From the NCBI RefSeq assembly GCF_000430505.1, contig NZ_KE387152.1, forward strand, positions 124,001 through 188,000: a stretch of 64,000 bases of DNA, read 5' to 3'. The position numbers were made by a program, and so were the translations under genes. How positions within the stretch are numbered: the first letter of the stretch is position 1; each line of letters begins with the position of its first letter. The notes beneath the pieces were generated by a model. The model worked only from the letters and a program-made list of their open reading frames with translations, was not told the DNA's origin and made no database searches. Of this stretch, positions 44,001-52,120 are shown one piece after another. Origin of the DNA: Eisenibacter elegans DSM 3317. GTDB lineage: Bacteria > Bacteroidota > Bacteroidia > Cytophagales > Microscillaceae.

Positions 44001-44774
44001 ATTTTGTTTGTTGAGCAAGACCGTCTGAAAGCGTTGGTTGGTCAAGCCAAGGCTGATTTTTTTGACCAAACCAACGGTGTCGTCCAAGCTTTTGGGATGG
44101 AGCAAGTGCCGGATATTGACCGATTTGAGCTCTTCGCTGGTATAGCCTAGTTTTTTCTGAAATGTTTTATTGGCAAACAACAGCGACCCCTCCATGGAGA
44201 TGATGAGGATGAGGTCGTTGGAGTTGTCAAACAAATCCTGTAAGGCGGCATTGGTTTCGCGCAAAGCGGCATACATCTGATGCTTTTCCGTAACATCTTC
44301 GCCAATGATGGTAACCCCCAACACGGTGTCTTCGCTATCGTACCAAGGGACCCAGTTGAAGTGTACATAACGTGCGTCGGCCTGGCGTGTCAAGATAACC
44401 CTATCCGCATCGGCCTGAAAAGCACCTTTTTGCAGACGGCTCTCAAATTCCTTGCGGCGGGTTTGCCGCTCTTCTTCGGGTGGGAAAATATCAAAATAGT
44501 TCTTGCCTATGAGTTCGCTTTTGCTCCAGCCCATTACTTCTACAAAGTGGCTGTTGCAGAACAAGATGGTGCCATCCGCTTTGAGCGTAATGGCATATAG
44601 AAAGGTATAATCTAGCGACTGGTGCAGGCGGGCTTCCATATTGGGTAGCGCCAAAGTCGGGTTGAGCTGTTGTAGCTGGGCTTTGAGTGCTTGGTTTTCG
44701 GCTTGGGCTTGCAGCAGGCTCTCTACCAATGTTTGTTTGTTTTGGCGTGTCAATGCCTTAGAACTATCGGCCAT
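41022..44774 (-). CDS. Multi-PAS/GAF hybrid sensor histidine kinase with receiver and HPt domains
   Basis: A 1250-residue cytoplasmic hybrid kinase. Domains: N-terminal coiled coil; PAS (about 50-170), PAS (about 175-300), GAF (about 310-460), PAS (about 470-590), PAS (about 595-715); HisKA with His737 in MSHEIRTPMNG; HATPase_c with NLTSNAIKF, DTGIGIAPTD and GTGLGLAISKEL; receiver with Asp1034 (LILMDIQMPDMDG); and HPt with His1187 (HTLKGNAGTLG). All phosphorelay residues are present, so a His-Asp-His relay ending on the next gene's receiver is likely. First gene of a four-gene operon. Confidence 0.95.
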   Translation of the reverse strand: MADSSKALTRQNKQTLVESLLQAQAENQALKAQLQQLNPTLALPNMEARLHQSLDYTFLYAITLKADGTILFCNSHFVEVMGWSKSELIGKNYFDIFPPEEERQTRRKEFESRLQKGAFQADADRVILTRQADARYVHFNWVPWYDSEDTVLGVTIIGEDVTEKHQMYAALRETNAALQDLFDNSNDLILIISMEGSLLFANKTFQKKLGYTSEELKSVNIRHLLHPKSLDDTVGLVKKISLGLTNQRFQTVLLNKQNKPVYLEGSLTFRMEGGKPTAIRGILYDITEKIRAEKAQTLYYSIANLTIKSHDLHQLYHNIHEELKKVIEVSNFYIKLYSADKQFIQFPFYVDEQRITEAKVTRRKAGGGLSDFVMRGKKALFLYQEDIEALVETHQLNLYGPMPKVWIGVPLKFEDEVIGLISVKCYRNRDTYNIHDLELLDFISGQIALAIQRKQNEAKLQNQTARLQAIFESGSHLMWSLDRRRQLTSFNRNYAKLLEKVYQKRPYIGAPFDAIREDLQKNNSLSAWDTYYDRAFAGESQYFELDFETPDGHQWQEVYLNPIRLADGSIQEVSAIAHDITAKKKSEVALIESEEKFRNIFESFQDIYYRSDLRGRITLISPSLYEMSGYQPEEVMGCSVVDFCIDPDKYRRSIYELFRKGKLRNVELPLRIKDRRVIQSISNLRLVYDHQQKPIAIEGVVRDITELKKISEEAMRAKELAEKSLQVKQAFLANMSHEIRTPMNGIIGMIDLMMSTALNRRQQEYMDTIKKSSETLMHILNDILDLSKIEAGKMELNEAPADIQLVLDKVRALFLQQARSKGNQFEIQREADVPRYLMLDETRLIQIISNLTSNAIKFTEQGQIRLRLEVLEQNNDEYLLKLSVHDTGIGIAPTDQLRLFQTFSQLDNSFSKAYAGTGLGLAISKELCKLMQGDIGVSSTKGQGSVFWFSFKAKALATMPYFEVDEQPEETPTFLEQLKARAPHILVVDDNAVNRKVAGEILKHAGCVVSQAAGGQEAIDLLEQGQTFDLILMDIQMPDMDGVVATQRIRKLALLNTPPIIAMTAYSMKEDREKFLNQGLDDYLPKPINAQALVTKVQTYVLDQLSILQEATGAVESGPSTIIEDLPSRLPDEVVDPAIITQLSKYGGLHLVQETLEEFEQEALQLIEQSENALSQRDYPEALRHLHTLKGNAGTLGINALAFSAQQLESLLKTQQYEKITKTWLELKENFNKFRAHYQQQLNAYPHEQL

Positions 44775-44968
44775 AATTGCGAAAGGAGTCTCGGGTTGTC
44801 TAGGCGAAGATACTAAATTATCCTCAAAAGTGTGGCATTGTATGCTTAGAATCAGGGCTATTAGGGACTATTCAACAAATAACCTGCTTGTTTCCAAGGA
44901 AGGCTCAATGTCCATATATGCATAAAACCCATTTTCTACCTATGTTGCCGCAACTACGTTGCTAACAA

Positions 44969-45010
44969 AGCCCCAGAGGGGTGGTTTCATCGGTAGACCG
45001 ATGATGGGCT
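44969..45010. repeat. REP-like palindrome at the helicase stop codon
   Basis: AGCCCC (44969-44974) pairs with GGGCT (45006-45010), enclosing CCCC/GGGG and a perfect CATCGG/CCGATG stem (44988-45003). It overlaps the TAG of the helicase gene. On the minus strand the CCCCtctGGGGCTTTGTT part can act as a weak terminator. The preceding GTTGCCGCAACTACG is also partly palindromic, as in REP-like repeats of related genomes. One copy only. Confidence 0.5.
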
Positions 45011-47819
45011 ACTCTGGCAGCTCTATCCAAAAGATATGGGAGTCGTCGGCTTGTTCGGCCTTGGCTTGGTAGGGTTGCCCTTGTTTTAAGACAAATCTGT
45101 CGGGTTTGTCATTGGCATCGGTGAGGTCAAAATCTTCTGCTAAATACCTGAATATCAGGGCGCTGATATTGTCTTTTCCGGGGGCTACCTCCTTTACCAC
45201 TACATACAGGCGGTGTACGGCTCTGGTAAAGGCCACATAGAGGAGGTTGAGCGCCTCGATGAATTTTTTCTCGTGTTCGCGGCGGTTTTGTTCCTCAAGA
45301 AAGGTATTTTCAAGGAGTGCGCCCGTTTTCACAATGACACTATTGAGGCGTTGGCCGGTTTGTGAGTTAGTAAGCTGGGGGAGTTTGTCGGGGGGGAGGT
45401 CTACCCACAGTTTTTCTCCTGTGCGCGGTGTGGTACTCCAATCGGCGAAGGGCAACAATACGACGGGATACTCCAAGCCTTTTGATTTGTGGATGGTGGT
45501 GATGATGATGGCATCACGTTCGGGCGTGTTGATGGCTAGGCTGTCGCGGTTTTCACCCCAAAAGCTGATAAACTCACTCAAGCTACCCCCTTTTTGTTGT
45601 TGGAATTCCAGCACAAAGTCCAAAAGCCGGAAGAGATACTCCAGCTTGTAGGCGCTTTGCATCAGGCCGAAATGCCGGCTCATCTGTTCTATCAGCTCAT
45701 AGAGTGGCATCTGCTGCCATTGGGTATAGGGGATGGGGTAGCCCAACACTGCATAGGCCTCTAGGTAGCTCAGGATGTCTTCTTTGAGTAGTGCTTGTAT
45801 TTTTTGGTTTTCGGGGTCTTCAGGAGTGATTTTGAGCACGGTCTTGAGGAACAAGTACCAAGCATTGGCGCGTGCCAGTTGATCTTCGGGGTGATTAAGT
45901 ACTTTGAGCCAAGCAATCAGGAAGAGGATGCGTTCATCGGCCTGTACCAAGAGCGAGTCTTGCGAAATCACCTCATAACCCTGAGCGGTGAGGTATTCGG
46001 CAATGTGCCTAGCCTTGCTTTTGACCCTACAGAGTACGGCAATATCGCGTAGGCGGAATCCATCGGCTAGCGCTTGGCCAACGGCCTCACCCAGCAAGTC
46101 GAGGGTACGCTGTAGGTACTCATCACTTTTGCCCTGAGCCACGGCTATTTCGATATGGCCTCCGGTACGTTGGTTGGCCGGAGGGATTTGCTGCTGGAAG
46201 CTTTCGTCATAAATCTCTCCCAGCAGTGGGAAATCGTGGCTGTAGAGGTCTACGATTTTCTGAAAAAACGCATTATTGAAGCCAATTACTTCGTGTGTGC
46301 TGCGGAAGTTGAAATTGAGTTGAGCCGGACTGTGTTCGCGGCTCAAGGTAAGGTAGCGCTCTTCGAGCCAGAGTTGGTCTTCTTCGGTCATCTCGGCGAG
46401 GCGCTCCATTTGCCCTTTGTAGAGATAGACCAACTGCTCCATTTCGCCCCCACGCCATAGATAAATGGCTTGTTTGGCATCGCCTACGATGAGGTTAAAG
46501 TGGTTTTCGGAGAGGTTATTTTCTACCAAGGGCATCAGGTTGAGCCATTGGAGCTGAGAGGTATCCTGAAACTCGTCTATCAGCAAATGGTGAAATTTTT
46601 CGCCCACCCGCTCATAAATAAACGGCACCGGCTCATTGGCGATGATATGGGCAATTTTTTTGTTGGTGTCCGAAATATGGATGAGGTTGTTTTCTCGTTT
46701 GAAGGCCTCTAGCTCTTGCTCTATCTCTTGGATGAGGGAGATTTGGTAGAGGTATTGCTGAATGAGGTCTGTAAGTACAAAGCTTTCTTGTTCTTGGGCT
46801 ATCAGGGCAGCAATGCGCTCATAACACTCCCGCAGGCGCGGGGCTATGGCATCGATGCGGGCTTGGATGGCTATCTTGTCGGCGCTGGCTTTCTTAGGAG
46901 TAGAGTACCAGATATCTTCTTCGATGGCTTTTTTGACATAGTTGTTGCCTAAGTCGAGCAATAGCTCTCGTTTGTCATTTTTGGGGTCAAATAGCGCTTT
47001 TTTCTCAAAAAACACCCCTATTCCCCGGGTGCTTTGGTAAAAGTCTTGTGCTGTCAGTCCCTCTGTGATGAGGAGATTTTGAGCCGTATGTGCCTCATGG
47101 ATAATTTGTTGTTCGATACCGAGGAGATAGGCATCGATTTGTGATTTGATTACCTCATAATCCGAAAGTTGTAGTTTTTTGATTTTGTTGACATATCGGT
47201 AAGAGCGCTCATTGGTCAGTTCTTGTTGGGCAAACTCGGCTAGGTCGCGCCCAATTTTGCTCCAAGCCTTGCCCTCCATCACACGGTCTATGGCCCAGCG
47301 AACCACGGTTTTTGACAGCTCTGGTTTTTCGGCAGTACCTACTTTTTCGAGCAGGCGCTGGATAGTATTGCGCATCAGCTGGGCCGTGTCGAGGTCTATT
47401 TCGTAGTTGTGGGGGATATTTAGTTCATAAGTAAACGCACTGATGACGGCATTGACAAAGCTATCAATGGTACTGACAGCAAAGTCGGTGTAGTTGTAGA
47501 CAATCTTGCGGAAGGTCTGTGTGGCGCGGCTGCGGATGGTGGCAGTGGGCAGGCCGGTTTCGTCTGCAATGGTTTGGAGTAGTTGTTCGCTATCGCGGCG
47601 CTCCTTGTCGCTGAGCATTTCGGGATAGGCAAAGCTGCGCAACACCTTCACAATACGCGCCTTCATTTCGTTGGCTGCGTCGTTGGTAAAGGTAATCGCT
47701 AGGATATGCCTAAAATAAGAGGGTTCGTCTGACTGTAAGGCCAGTTTGAGGTACTCTTTGGTGAGGGTGTAGGTCTTGCCGGAGCCGGCAGAGGAGCTAT
47801 AGATTTTGAATTTTGGCAT
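45009..47819 (-). CDS. UvrD/RecB-like (AddA-type) DNA helicase
   Basis: A 936-residue superfamily 1A helicase from ATG 47819 (MPKFKIYSSSAGSGKTYTL). Motifs: Walker A SSAGSGKTYTL, the ITFTNDAANEMKARI motif Ia, LLIDEFQDTSQLQW (II), VGDAKQAIYLWRGGE (III), LNFRST, TTIHKSKGLEYPVVLLPF (V) and LYVAFTRAVHRLYVV (VI). This is the AddA/RecB type used in double-strand-break repair. Bacteroidota homologues usually continue with a nuclease domain of about 100-200 residues; this one ends soon after motif VI, so it seems to lack the nuclease. No addB partner is adjacent. Confidence 0.88.
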   Translation of the reverse strand: MPKFKIYSSSAGSGKTYTLTKEYLKLALQSDEPSYFRHILAITFTNDAANEMKARIVKVLRSFAYPEMLSDKERRDSEQLLQTIADETGLPTATIRSRATQTFRKIVYNYTDFAVSTIDSFVNAVISAFTYELNIPHNYEIDLDTAQLMRNTIQRLLEKVGTAEKPELSKTVVRWAIDRVMEGKAWSKIGRDLAEFAQQELTNERSYRYVNKIKKLQLSDYEVIKSQIDAYLLGIEQQIIHEAHTAQNLLITEGLTAQDFYQSTRGIGVFFEKKALFDPKNDKRELLLDLGNNYVKKAIEEDIWYSTPKKASADKIAIQARIDAIAPRLRECYERIAALIAQEQESFVLTDLIQQYLYQISLIQEIEQELEAFKRENNLIHISDTNKKIAHIIANEPVPFIYERVGEKFHHLLIDEFQDTSQLQWLNLMPLVENNLSENHFNLIVGDAKQAIYLWRGGEMEQLVYLYKGQMERLAEMTEEDQLWLEERYLTLSREHSPAQLNFNFRSTHEVIGFNNAFFQKIVDLYSHDFPLLGEIYDESFQQQIPPANQRTGGHIEIAVAQGKSDEYLQRTLDLLGEAVGQALADGFRLRDIAVLCRVKSKARHIAEYLTAQGYEVISQDSLLVQADERILFLIAWLKVLNHPEDQLARANAWYLFLKTVLKITPEDPENQKIQALLKEDILSYLEAYAVLGYPIPYTQWQQMPLYELIEQMSRHFGLMQSAYKLEYLFRLLDFVLEFQQQKGGSLSEFISFWGENRDSLAINTPERDAIIITTIHKSKGLEYPVVLLPFADWSTTPRTGEKLWVDLPPDKLPQLTNSQTGQRLNSVIVKTGALLENTFLEEQNRREHEKKFIEALNLLYVAFTRAVHRLYVVVKEVAPGKDNISALIFRYLAEDFDLTDANDKPDRFVLKQGQPYQAKAEQADDSHIFWIELPE

Positions 47820-47922
47820 CGAATGACAGGCAAAAGCACAAATTAGCATATTTGCCTGAGATATAAAAATGCCTAACGCCCCATTTTAGCGTCTTTGCTG
47901 GTAGTGGTGGCCAGCCACGCCA

Positions 47923-48453
47923 TTAGTCTACAGCCAATGTTCCGGTAGGTTGGATGATTTTGTAGCGGCTGAGGTCCTGTAGGGCTTCTAGGCCAATGCC
48001 AAAAAGCTCATCTTTAGGTGTGATGATATGAACTTTTTCTTTGGTAAACACCAGCCGCTCTATGGGCTTCCAATGAAGGATTTTGGTACGCAAGACGCGG
48101 TTTTGCTGTACATTTTCGACCACTACATTGCCCGAAGCTGTGTAGAGATTTTGTTCTTTGTTGTAATAGCCTTTGTCGGCAGTAAGCTTGGTTTCGAGCA
48201 CCTCTTTTTTGTCAAAAAACTGTATCTCTAGCCCTTCGGGGAACTCTAAATTGCCCGAAGCATAGTCGAAGCGTAAGGGAGCCAACAACTTGACCACTAT
48301 TTTGGCCGAATCACTGTAGCTGGTTTCAATGTTTTCTGCGCGCAGGGTAGGCCCTTCATAAGGGGTGATATCCTTTTTCTTGTCTTTGGATTGGCAGGCC
48401 GCCAAAGCAGCAGTCAGGGCTAGACAAGTAAGTATTTTGACAATGAGTTGCAT
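47923..48453 (-). CDS. lptC: LPS export protein LptC (lipoprotein)
   Basis: A 176-residue LptC from ATG 48453 with a lipoprotein signal (LTCLALTAALAAC lipobox) rather than the membrane anchor of Proteobacteria, as is usual in Bacteroidota. The mature protein is a beta-jellyroll: PTLRAENIETSYSDSA, LRFDYASGNLEFPEGL, EVLETKLTADKGYYNKEQNLYTASGNVVVENV, ILHWKPIERLVFTKEKV. It connects the inner-membrane Lpt ABC transporter to the bridge toward the LptD-like protein (9473-12253). Last gene of the coaX-OMP-TPR-lptC operon; the frame extends upstream to 48528 without conservation. Confidence 0.9.
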   Translation of the reverse strand: MQLIVKILTCLALTAALAACQSKDKKKDITPYEGPTLRAENIETSYSDSAKIVVKLLAPLRFDYASGNLEFPEGLEIQFFDKKEVLETKLTADKGYYNKEQNLYTASGNVVVENVQQNRVLRTKILHWKPIERLVFTKEKVHIITPKDELFGIGLEALQDLSRYKIIQPTGTLAVD

Positions 48454-48581
48454 AAGTATAAAACGGTGAGGGACTCTACTGAGGGGCTTTTTAGGAGCAA
48501 CGACATATAGTTCAAAAAGCCCGCCCAACAGATTGTCAGGAGGGCTTTTGTGCTTTTTTTTAAAAGCAGGTTAGGGGGAGC

Positions 48582-49946
48582 TTAGTAAGGCAAAGTAACC
48601 GTACCACCAATCCAGCAGCCTACAGGCAGGGTTTGGTTTTGCAAGCCCTCTACGAAAACCTCTTCTTTGGTAGGGAAGTATTTTTGAGCCATTGCTGCAC
48701 GGTCATTGTTGCCGGCTTGTTTGTAGGCATTATAAGCTGCAATAGCGTACAACTTGCTCTTCACAGGAGAGTCAGAGCGGCACTCATCGGAGCTGTTAAG
48801 GTAAAGGTTTCCGATGAAAGTATAGACATCATAAGCGTTGGCGCCACTGTTGAGGGCAAGCTCGCGTGCTTGTGATTTTAGGCCTTGTTGCGACTTCACA
48901 ATTGCCAACTGCATATTGAGCTGAGCTTTTTGCTTGGGGTCATTGGCATACTTTTGTGCTTCGCTCAGGTAGCTTTCGTTCTTTGTCGCACCATAGAGCT
49001 TGATGTTGGCATCCAGCTTTTGCTCGTCGTTTGAGGCAAGCTCAAGCGCCTTTAGGAGGAATTTTTTCTGGTTGGCATCGTCATTTTTCTTGCCATAGAG
49101 CAAGCCCAAAATCACTGCGGTAGCGTGGGTAGGCTCTGCCTCAAAGAGGCACAAGTTGGCTTTCAAAAACGCAGGGTTGTCTGTGCCACATTCAGCGTTG
49201 AAGCTAGCCGACACAAATCGCTTGGCCAGCCCTACATCACACTTCTCGGCATTCATAATCTTAGGAGCCAAGACATTGTTTACGAAGTTGCAGTCAAGCG
49301 TAACGCAGTTGGTGAGCGTACGGTCCACATAATCACGGGCTTGCTGCCAAGTGCTATTGTTTTCGTTGGCATCAATGACTGCAATGATTTTGTCATATCC
49401 GCTCAACACATCCTCTTCAGTGAGCTGCTCCATGTCTTTGAGCTGGCACAAGATGTGGATGAAATAGGTCAGGTTTTGGGTATAAGTTTGAGCACCATTA
49501 AGCTTGATGACCTCTTGGTAGAAGTCATACATCTTGGGATACTCAGCAGGGTCTTGGTATTTGTACTTGAAATAATAATAGCCCTTACGGTTGAGCACGT
49601 TGGCGCGGTCATCATTAAAAAGAGAGATGCGTTTGTCGTGCAGCTCAAGCACCTTATCTTGGTAAGAGGCCTTTAGTTCCTCATTTTGTTCGGCGTTGGC
49701 CAAATTTTCATACACTCGTATGCCTTTGATATAAAGGCTTAGGTTGAGGTCAGGAGTGTTTGTAAGCAACCACTCAAGGGGTTCTTTGGCTGCGGCAAAA
49801 GCATCGCCACCCTCATTGTCGGTAAAGAGGGCATACTTTTCTTTGGCAGTCTTCTCATCATCGCCCCACTTCCATTCTTGTGCATACAGAGAGAAGCTCA
49901 TCAAAGGGGCTATGAGCCAGCAGATGAGTAGTGATAGATTTTTCAT
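48582..49946 (-). CDS. Exported TPR-type protein
   Basis: A 454-residue protein with a signal peptide (LLICWLIAPLMSFSLYAQ). The rest is alpha-helical with repeats of tetratricopeptide character (for example AVILGLLYGKKNDDANQKKFLLKALELA and the QLNMQLAIVKSQQGLKSQARELAL, AAYNAYKQAGNNDRAAMAQKY pairs) and several paired Cys (residues in NCVTLDCNF, KCDVG, ECGTDN). It resembles TPR proteins found in the conserved Bacteroidota coaX-lptC cluster. Three bases separate it from the upstream barrel gene. It is probably periplasmic; its role is unknown but likely envelope assembly. Confidence 0.78.
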   Translation of the reverse strand: MKNLSLLICWLIAPLMSFSLYAQEWKWGDDEKTAKEKYALFTDNEGGDAFAAAKEPLEWLLTNTPDLNLSLYIKGIRVYENLANAEQNEELKASYQDKVLELHDKRISLFNDDRANVLNRKGYYYFKYKYQDPAEYPKMYDFYQEVIKLNGAQTYTQNLTYFIHILCQLKDMEQLTEEDVLSGYDKIIAVIDANENNSTWQQARDYVDRTLTNCVTLDCNFVNNVLAPKIMNAEKCDVGLAKRFVSASFNAECGTDNPAFLKANLCLFEAEPTHATAVILGLLYGKKNDDANQKKFLLKALELASNDEQKLDANIKLYGATKNESYLSEAQKYANDPKQKAQLNMQLAIVKSQQGLKSQARELALNSGANAYDVYTFIGNLYLNSSDECRSDSPVKSKLYAIAAYNAYKQAGNNDRAAMAQKYFPTKEEVFVEGLQNQTLPVGCWIGGTVTLPY

Positions 49947-49949
49947 AGT

Positions 49950-51245
49950 TTAATCATATTTACGTTTAATAAACCAACGGTCATTTATGGTAGCGCCTAA
50001 GCTTACCTTTAAATAACGCTCTTTGAGACTGCCGGGCAAATCTACCCCGCGTTGCCCTGCCGTAAAGGCCAAGTTGAGCAAGGTAGATTGGCGCGAGAAC
50101 GGCATAGACATCCCTAGGTTGACAGATAGGTCTGTTACAGGTTGTCCATTGAGTCGAATCCCTTCTTGTGTATAGTTTACTCCGGCGCGGTAAATCACAC
50201 GCTTGAAATAACTATCCACAGCGCTGTAGTCAGGGCAATATTCACCTCCCACTATAACGCTATAACCAGTATTGTCAGTATCTCCAAAGCTAAATCTTGT
50301 GTTGGCAAAGCTGTTATAAGACAGTAAGTGAGCATCTACACCTACTACCCAAGTTTGGTCTCGGTTGGCGAGGCTGATGCCTGCGCGGTAGTTGGTTGGG
50401 ATGACGGCAGGTCTTAATTCGTTGACGGCAATGGTATCAGTTTGGTAAGCCAGCCCCCCTGCGCTACGGCGCTCGATGGCTCTGAAGAAACGGGTGTTTA
50501 GCTCCTTGCCCATCGTAACGGCGGCGCCGGCATTGAGCACATACTTGCCCACCAACACATTGAATGCCAAGCCCGGCTCTAAGACCACATCCGAGAAGTT
50601 GTTGCGCTCATTGAGCACACTGAGACCCGTCAGTGTAGGGTTGCTGTTGTTTCCAATGAATATTTCAGTAGAAGTTTCTCGTTGGATAACACCAAAAAGG
50701 TAGTGGGCTTTCAAGCCTACGAAAATGCGATTTTTGTAGAGGTTGATGCCCGTACCCACGAAGAAGTTGTTTACGCCGCCGGTACCGTTCTGCTCAAAAA
50801 GCCCTTCAAAAGGAGAGTTTTCAATCATTCGGGTATAACGCGTGCGGTAGTTTACAGCGCTATAAGGCATTAGCCCAGCTTGAATAGCCCATTTGGGGCT
50901 TACCGGGAAGGACAAAGACAGGTGCATAATGCCCGCACCAAAGTCTTGTTGAGAGTCGCGCTCAGAAGTGAGAGCGCTTAATTTTGATTGAACACCAACA
51001 TCAAAAATGGTGTTAACTATGCGGCCTAACAAGGCTGGGTTAAGATTGTTGGTAAAAAATGGGCTACCATAACTCACGCCAAAGCCTCCCATAGCTTGGT
51101 TCAACACAAAATTATGTGTTCTTAAATCGCCGATGCCTAGTTGAGAATAAGGAGAGTTGCCCAAGTCTTGTGCGCGTAGCGTAACACCGCTCGCTAACAA
51201 CATCCCACAAATCGCGCAGATGATTGGGTATATGCTATATCGCAT
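49950..51245 (-). CDS. Outer membrane protein, FadL/PorV-like barrel
   Basis: A 431-residue protein with signal peptide (IICAICGMLLASGVTLRAQD). The mature start LGNSPYSQLGIGDLRTHNFVLNQAMGGFGVSYG is the family hallmark of the FadL-like outer-membrane transport barrels encoded beside coaX in Bacteroidota. The remaining sequence is strand-rich with aromatic-terminated strands (AGLMPYSAVNYRTRY, GRDY-type turns, LKVSLGATINDRWFIKRKYD). Its start overlaps the coaX stop by 11 bases. Likely passage of hydrophobic compounds or assembly role; not tested. Confidence 0.82.
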   Translation of the reverse strand: MRYSIYPIICAICGMLLASGVTLRAQDLGNSPYSQLGIGDLRTHNFVLNQAMGGFGVSYGSPFFTNNLNPALLGRIVNTIFDVGVQSKLSALTSERDSQQDFGAGIMHLSLSFPVSPKWAIQAGLMPYSAVNYRTRYTRMIENSPFEGLFEQNGTGGVNNFFVGTGINLYKNRIFVGLKAHYLFGVIQRETSTEIFIGNNSNPTLTGLSVLNERNNFSDVVLEPGLAFNVLVGKYVLNAGAAVTMGKELNTRFFRAIERRSAGGLAYQTDTIAVNELRPAVIPTNYRAGISLANRDQTWVVGVDAHLLSYNSFANTRFSFGDTDNTGYSVIVGGEYCPDYSAVDSYFKRVIYRAGVNYTQEGIRLNGQPVTDLSVNLGMSMPFSRQSTLLNLAFTAGQRGVDLPGSLKERYLKVSLGATINDRWFIKRKYD

Positions 51246-51966
51246 TGTAGTGCAAAATGGTTTTCAGTCCGATGAGGGTAAGTTCAGGAATTGCAAATAT
51301 GGGAGGTTTTATTTTAGTTTCAAAGTAATTTGCATCTCCCCCACAAATTAGGGTATTGAAATGGCCATACAATTGTTGGTTTTGCTGGCGGAGGCCTGCT
51401 ATTTCGGCCAATATCCCTCCCACCACACCGCTATGGATGGCCGAGGCTGTGTCGCGACCGGGGAATGTGGGGCTATCGGTGGGTTTTTGGGCATACAAAT
51501 CGGGGAGCTTGGCCGTAAAGTGTGCTAAGGCTTGGTAGCGCATCCGCAAGCCCGGGGAGATGCTGCCCCCCAAAAAGACCCCTTCGCTGCTGACGATGTC
51601 GTAGGTGATACAAGTACCCGCATCAATAACCAAGGCAGCCTGCCCTGGGTACAAAGCCCAGGCACCTACTGCCGCCGCCAAGCGGTCTACCCCCAAGGTT
51701 TGCGGTGTGTGATAGCCATTCTGGATGGGCAGCGGAGTGCGGTAGTCGAGGGTAATGAGGGGCAGCTGTGTGCCAAAACGCGCTACCAAATCAGCCAAGG
51801 GACGGCTGACAGAGCAAAAAATGGCTGCCTGTGGGTTGTACTGCGAGATCAAAGATGTCAAGCCAACCTCATCGTTTACTTTTTCGATACACACCAAGGT
51901 GTCGCCCTCAAAAATAGCCGCCTTGCCTAGGGTATTGCCCCAATCTACACAGAGAGATACGGACAT
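51235..51966 (-). CDS. coaX: Type III pantothenate kinase
   Basis: The first step of coenzyme A synthesis (pantothenate to 4'-phosphopantothenate) in the cytoplasm, 243 residues. The type III motifs are clear: SLCVDWGNTLGKAAIF (phosphate loop, D-x-G-N-T), TLGVDRLAAAVGAW (G-x-D-R), ALVIDAGTCITYDIV (D-x-G-T) and GGSISPGLRMR. This type needs no feedback by CoA. First gene of an operon with an outer-membrane barrel, a TPR protein and lptC; the 11-base overlap with the barrel gene indicates coupling. Confidence 0.95.
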   Translation of the reverse strand: MSVSLCVDWGNTLGKAAIFEGDTLVCIEKVNDEVGLTSLISQYNPQAAIFCSVSRPLADLVARFGTQLPLITLDYRTPLPIQNGYHTPQTLGVDRLAAAVGAWALYPGQAALVIDAGTCITYDIVSSEGVFLGGSISPGLRMRYQALAHFTAKLPDLYAQKPTDSPTFPGRDTASAIHSGVVGGILAEIAGLRQQNQQLYGHFNTLICGGDANYFETKIKPPIFAIPELTLIGLKTILHYNAI

Positions 51967-52120
51967 AGCACTATATTAAATTTTAGTGATAAATTTGCAC
52001 TGCATAAACGCAGGCAAGCTACACAAAATCAACCCTACAAACAACCCCACACGGGCGGCAGGGTGGCCGAGGCTGTCTGTGTACTCCTTATTTTTAGCAC
52101 AAAAAAATACATCCCTTTTT

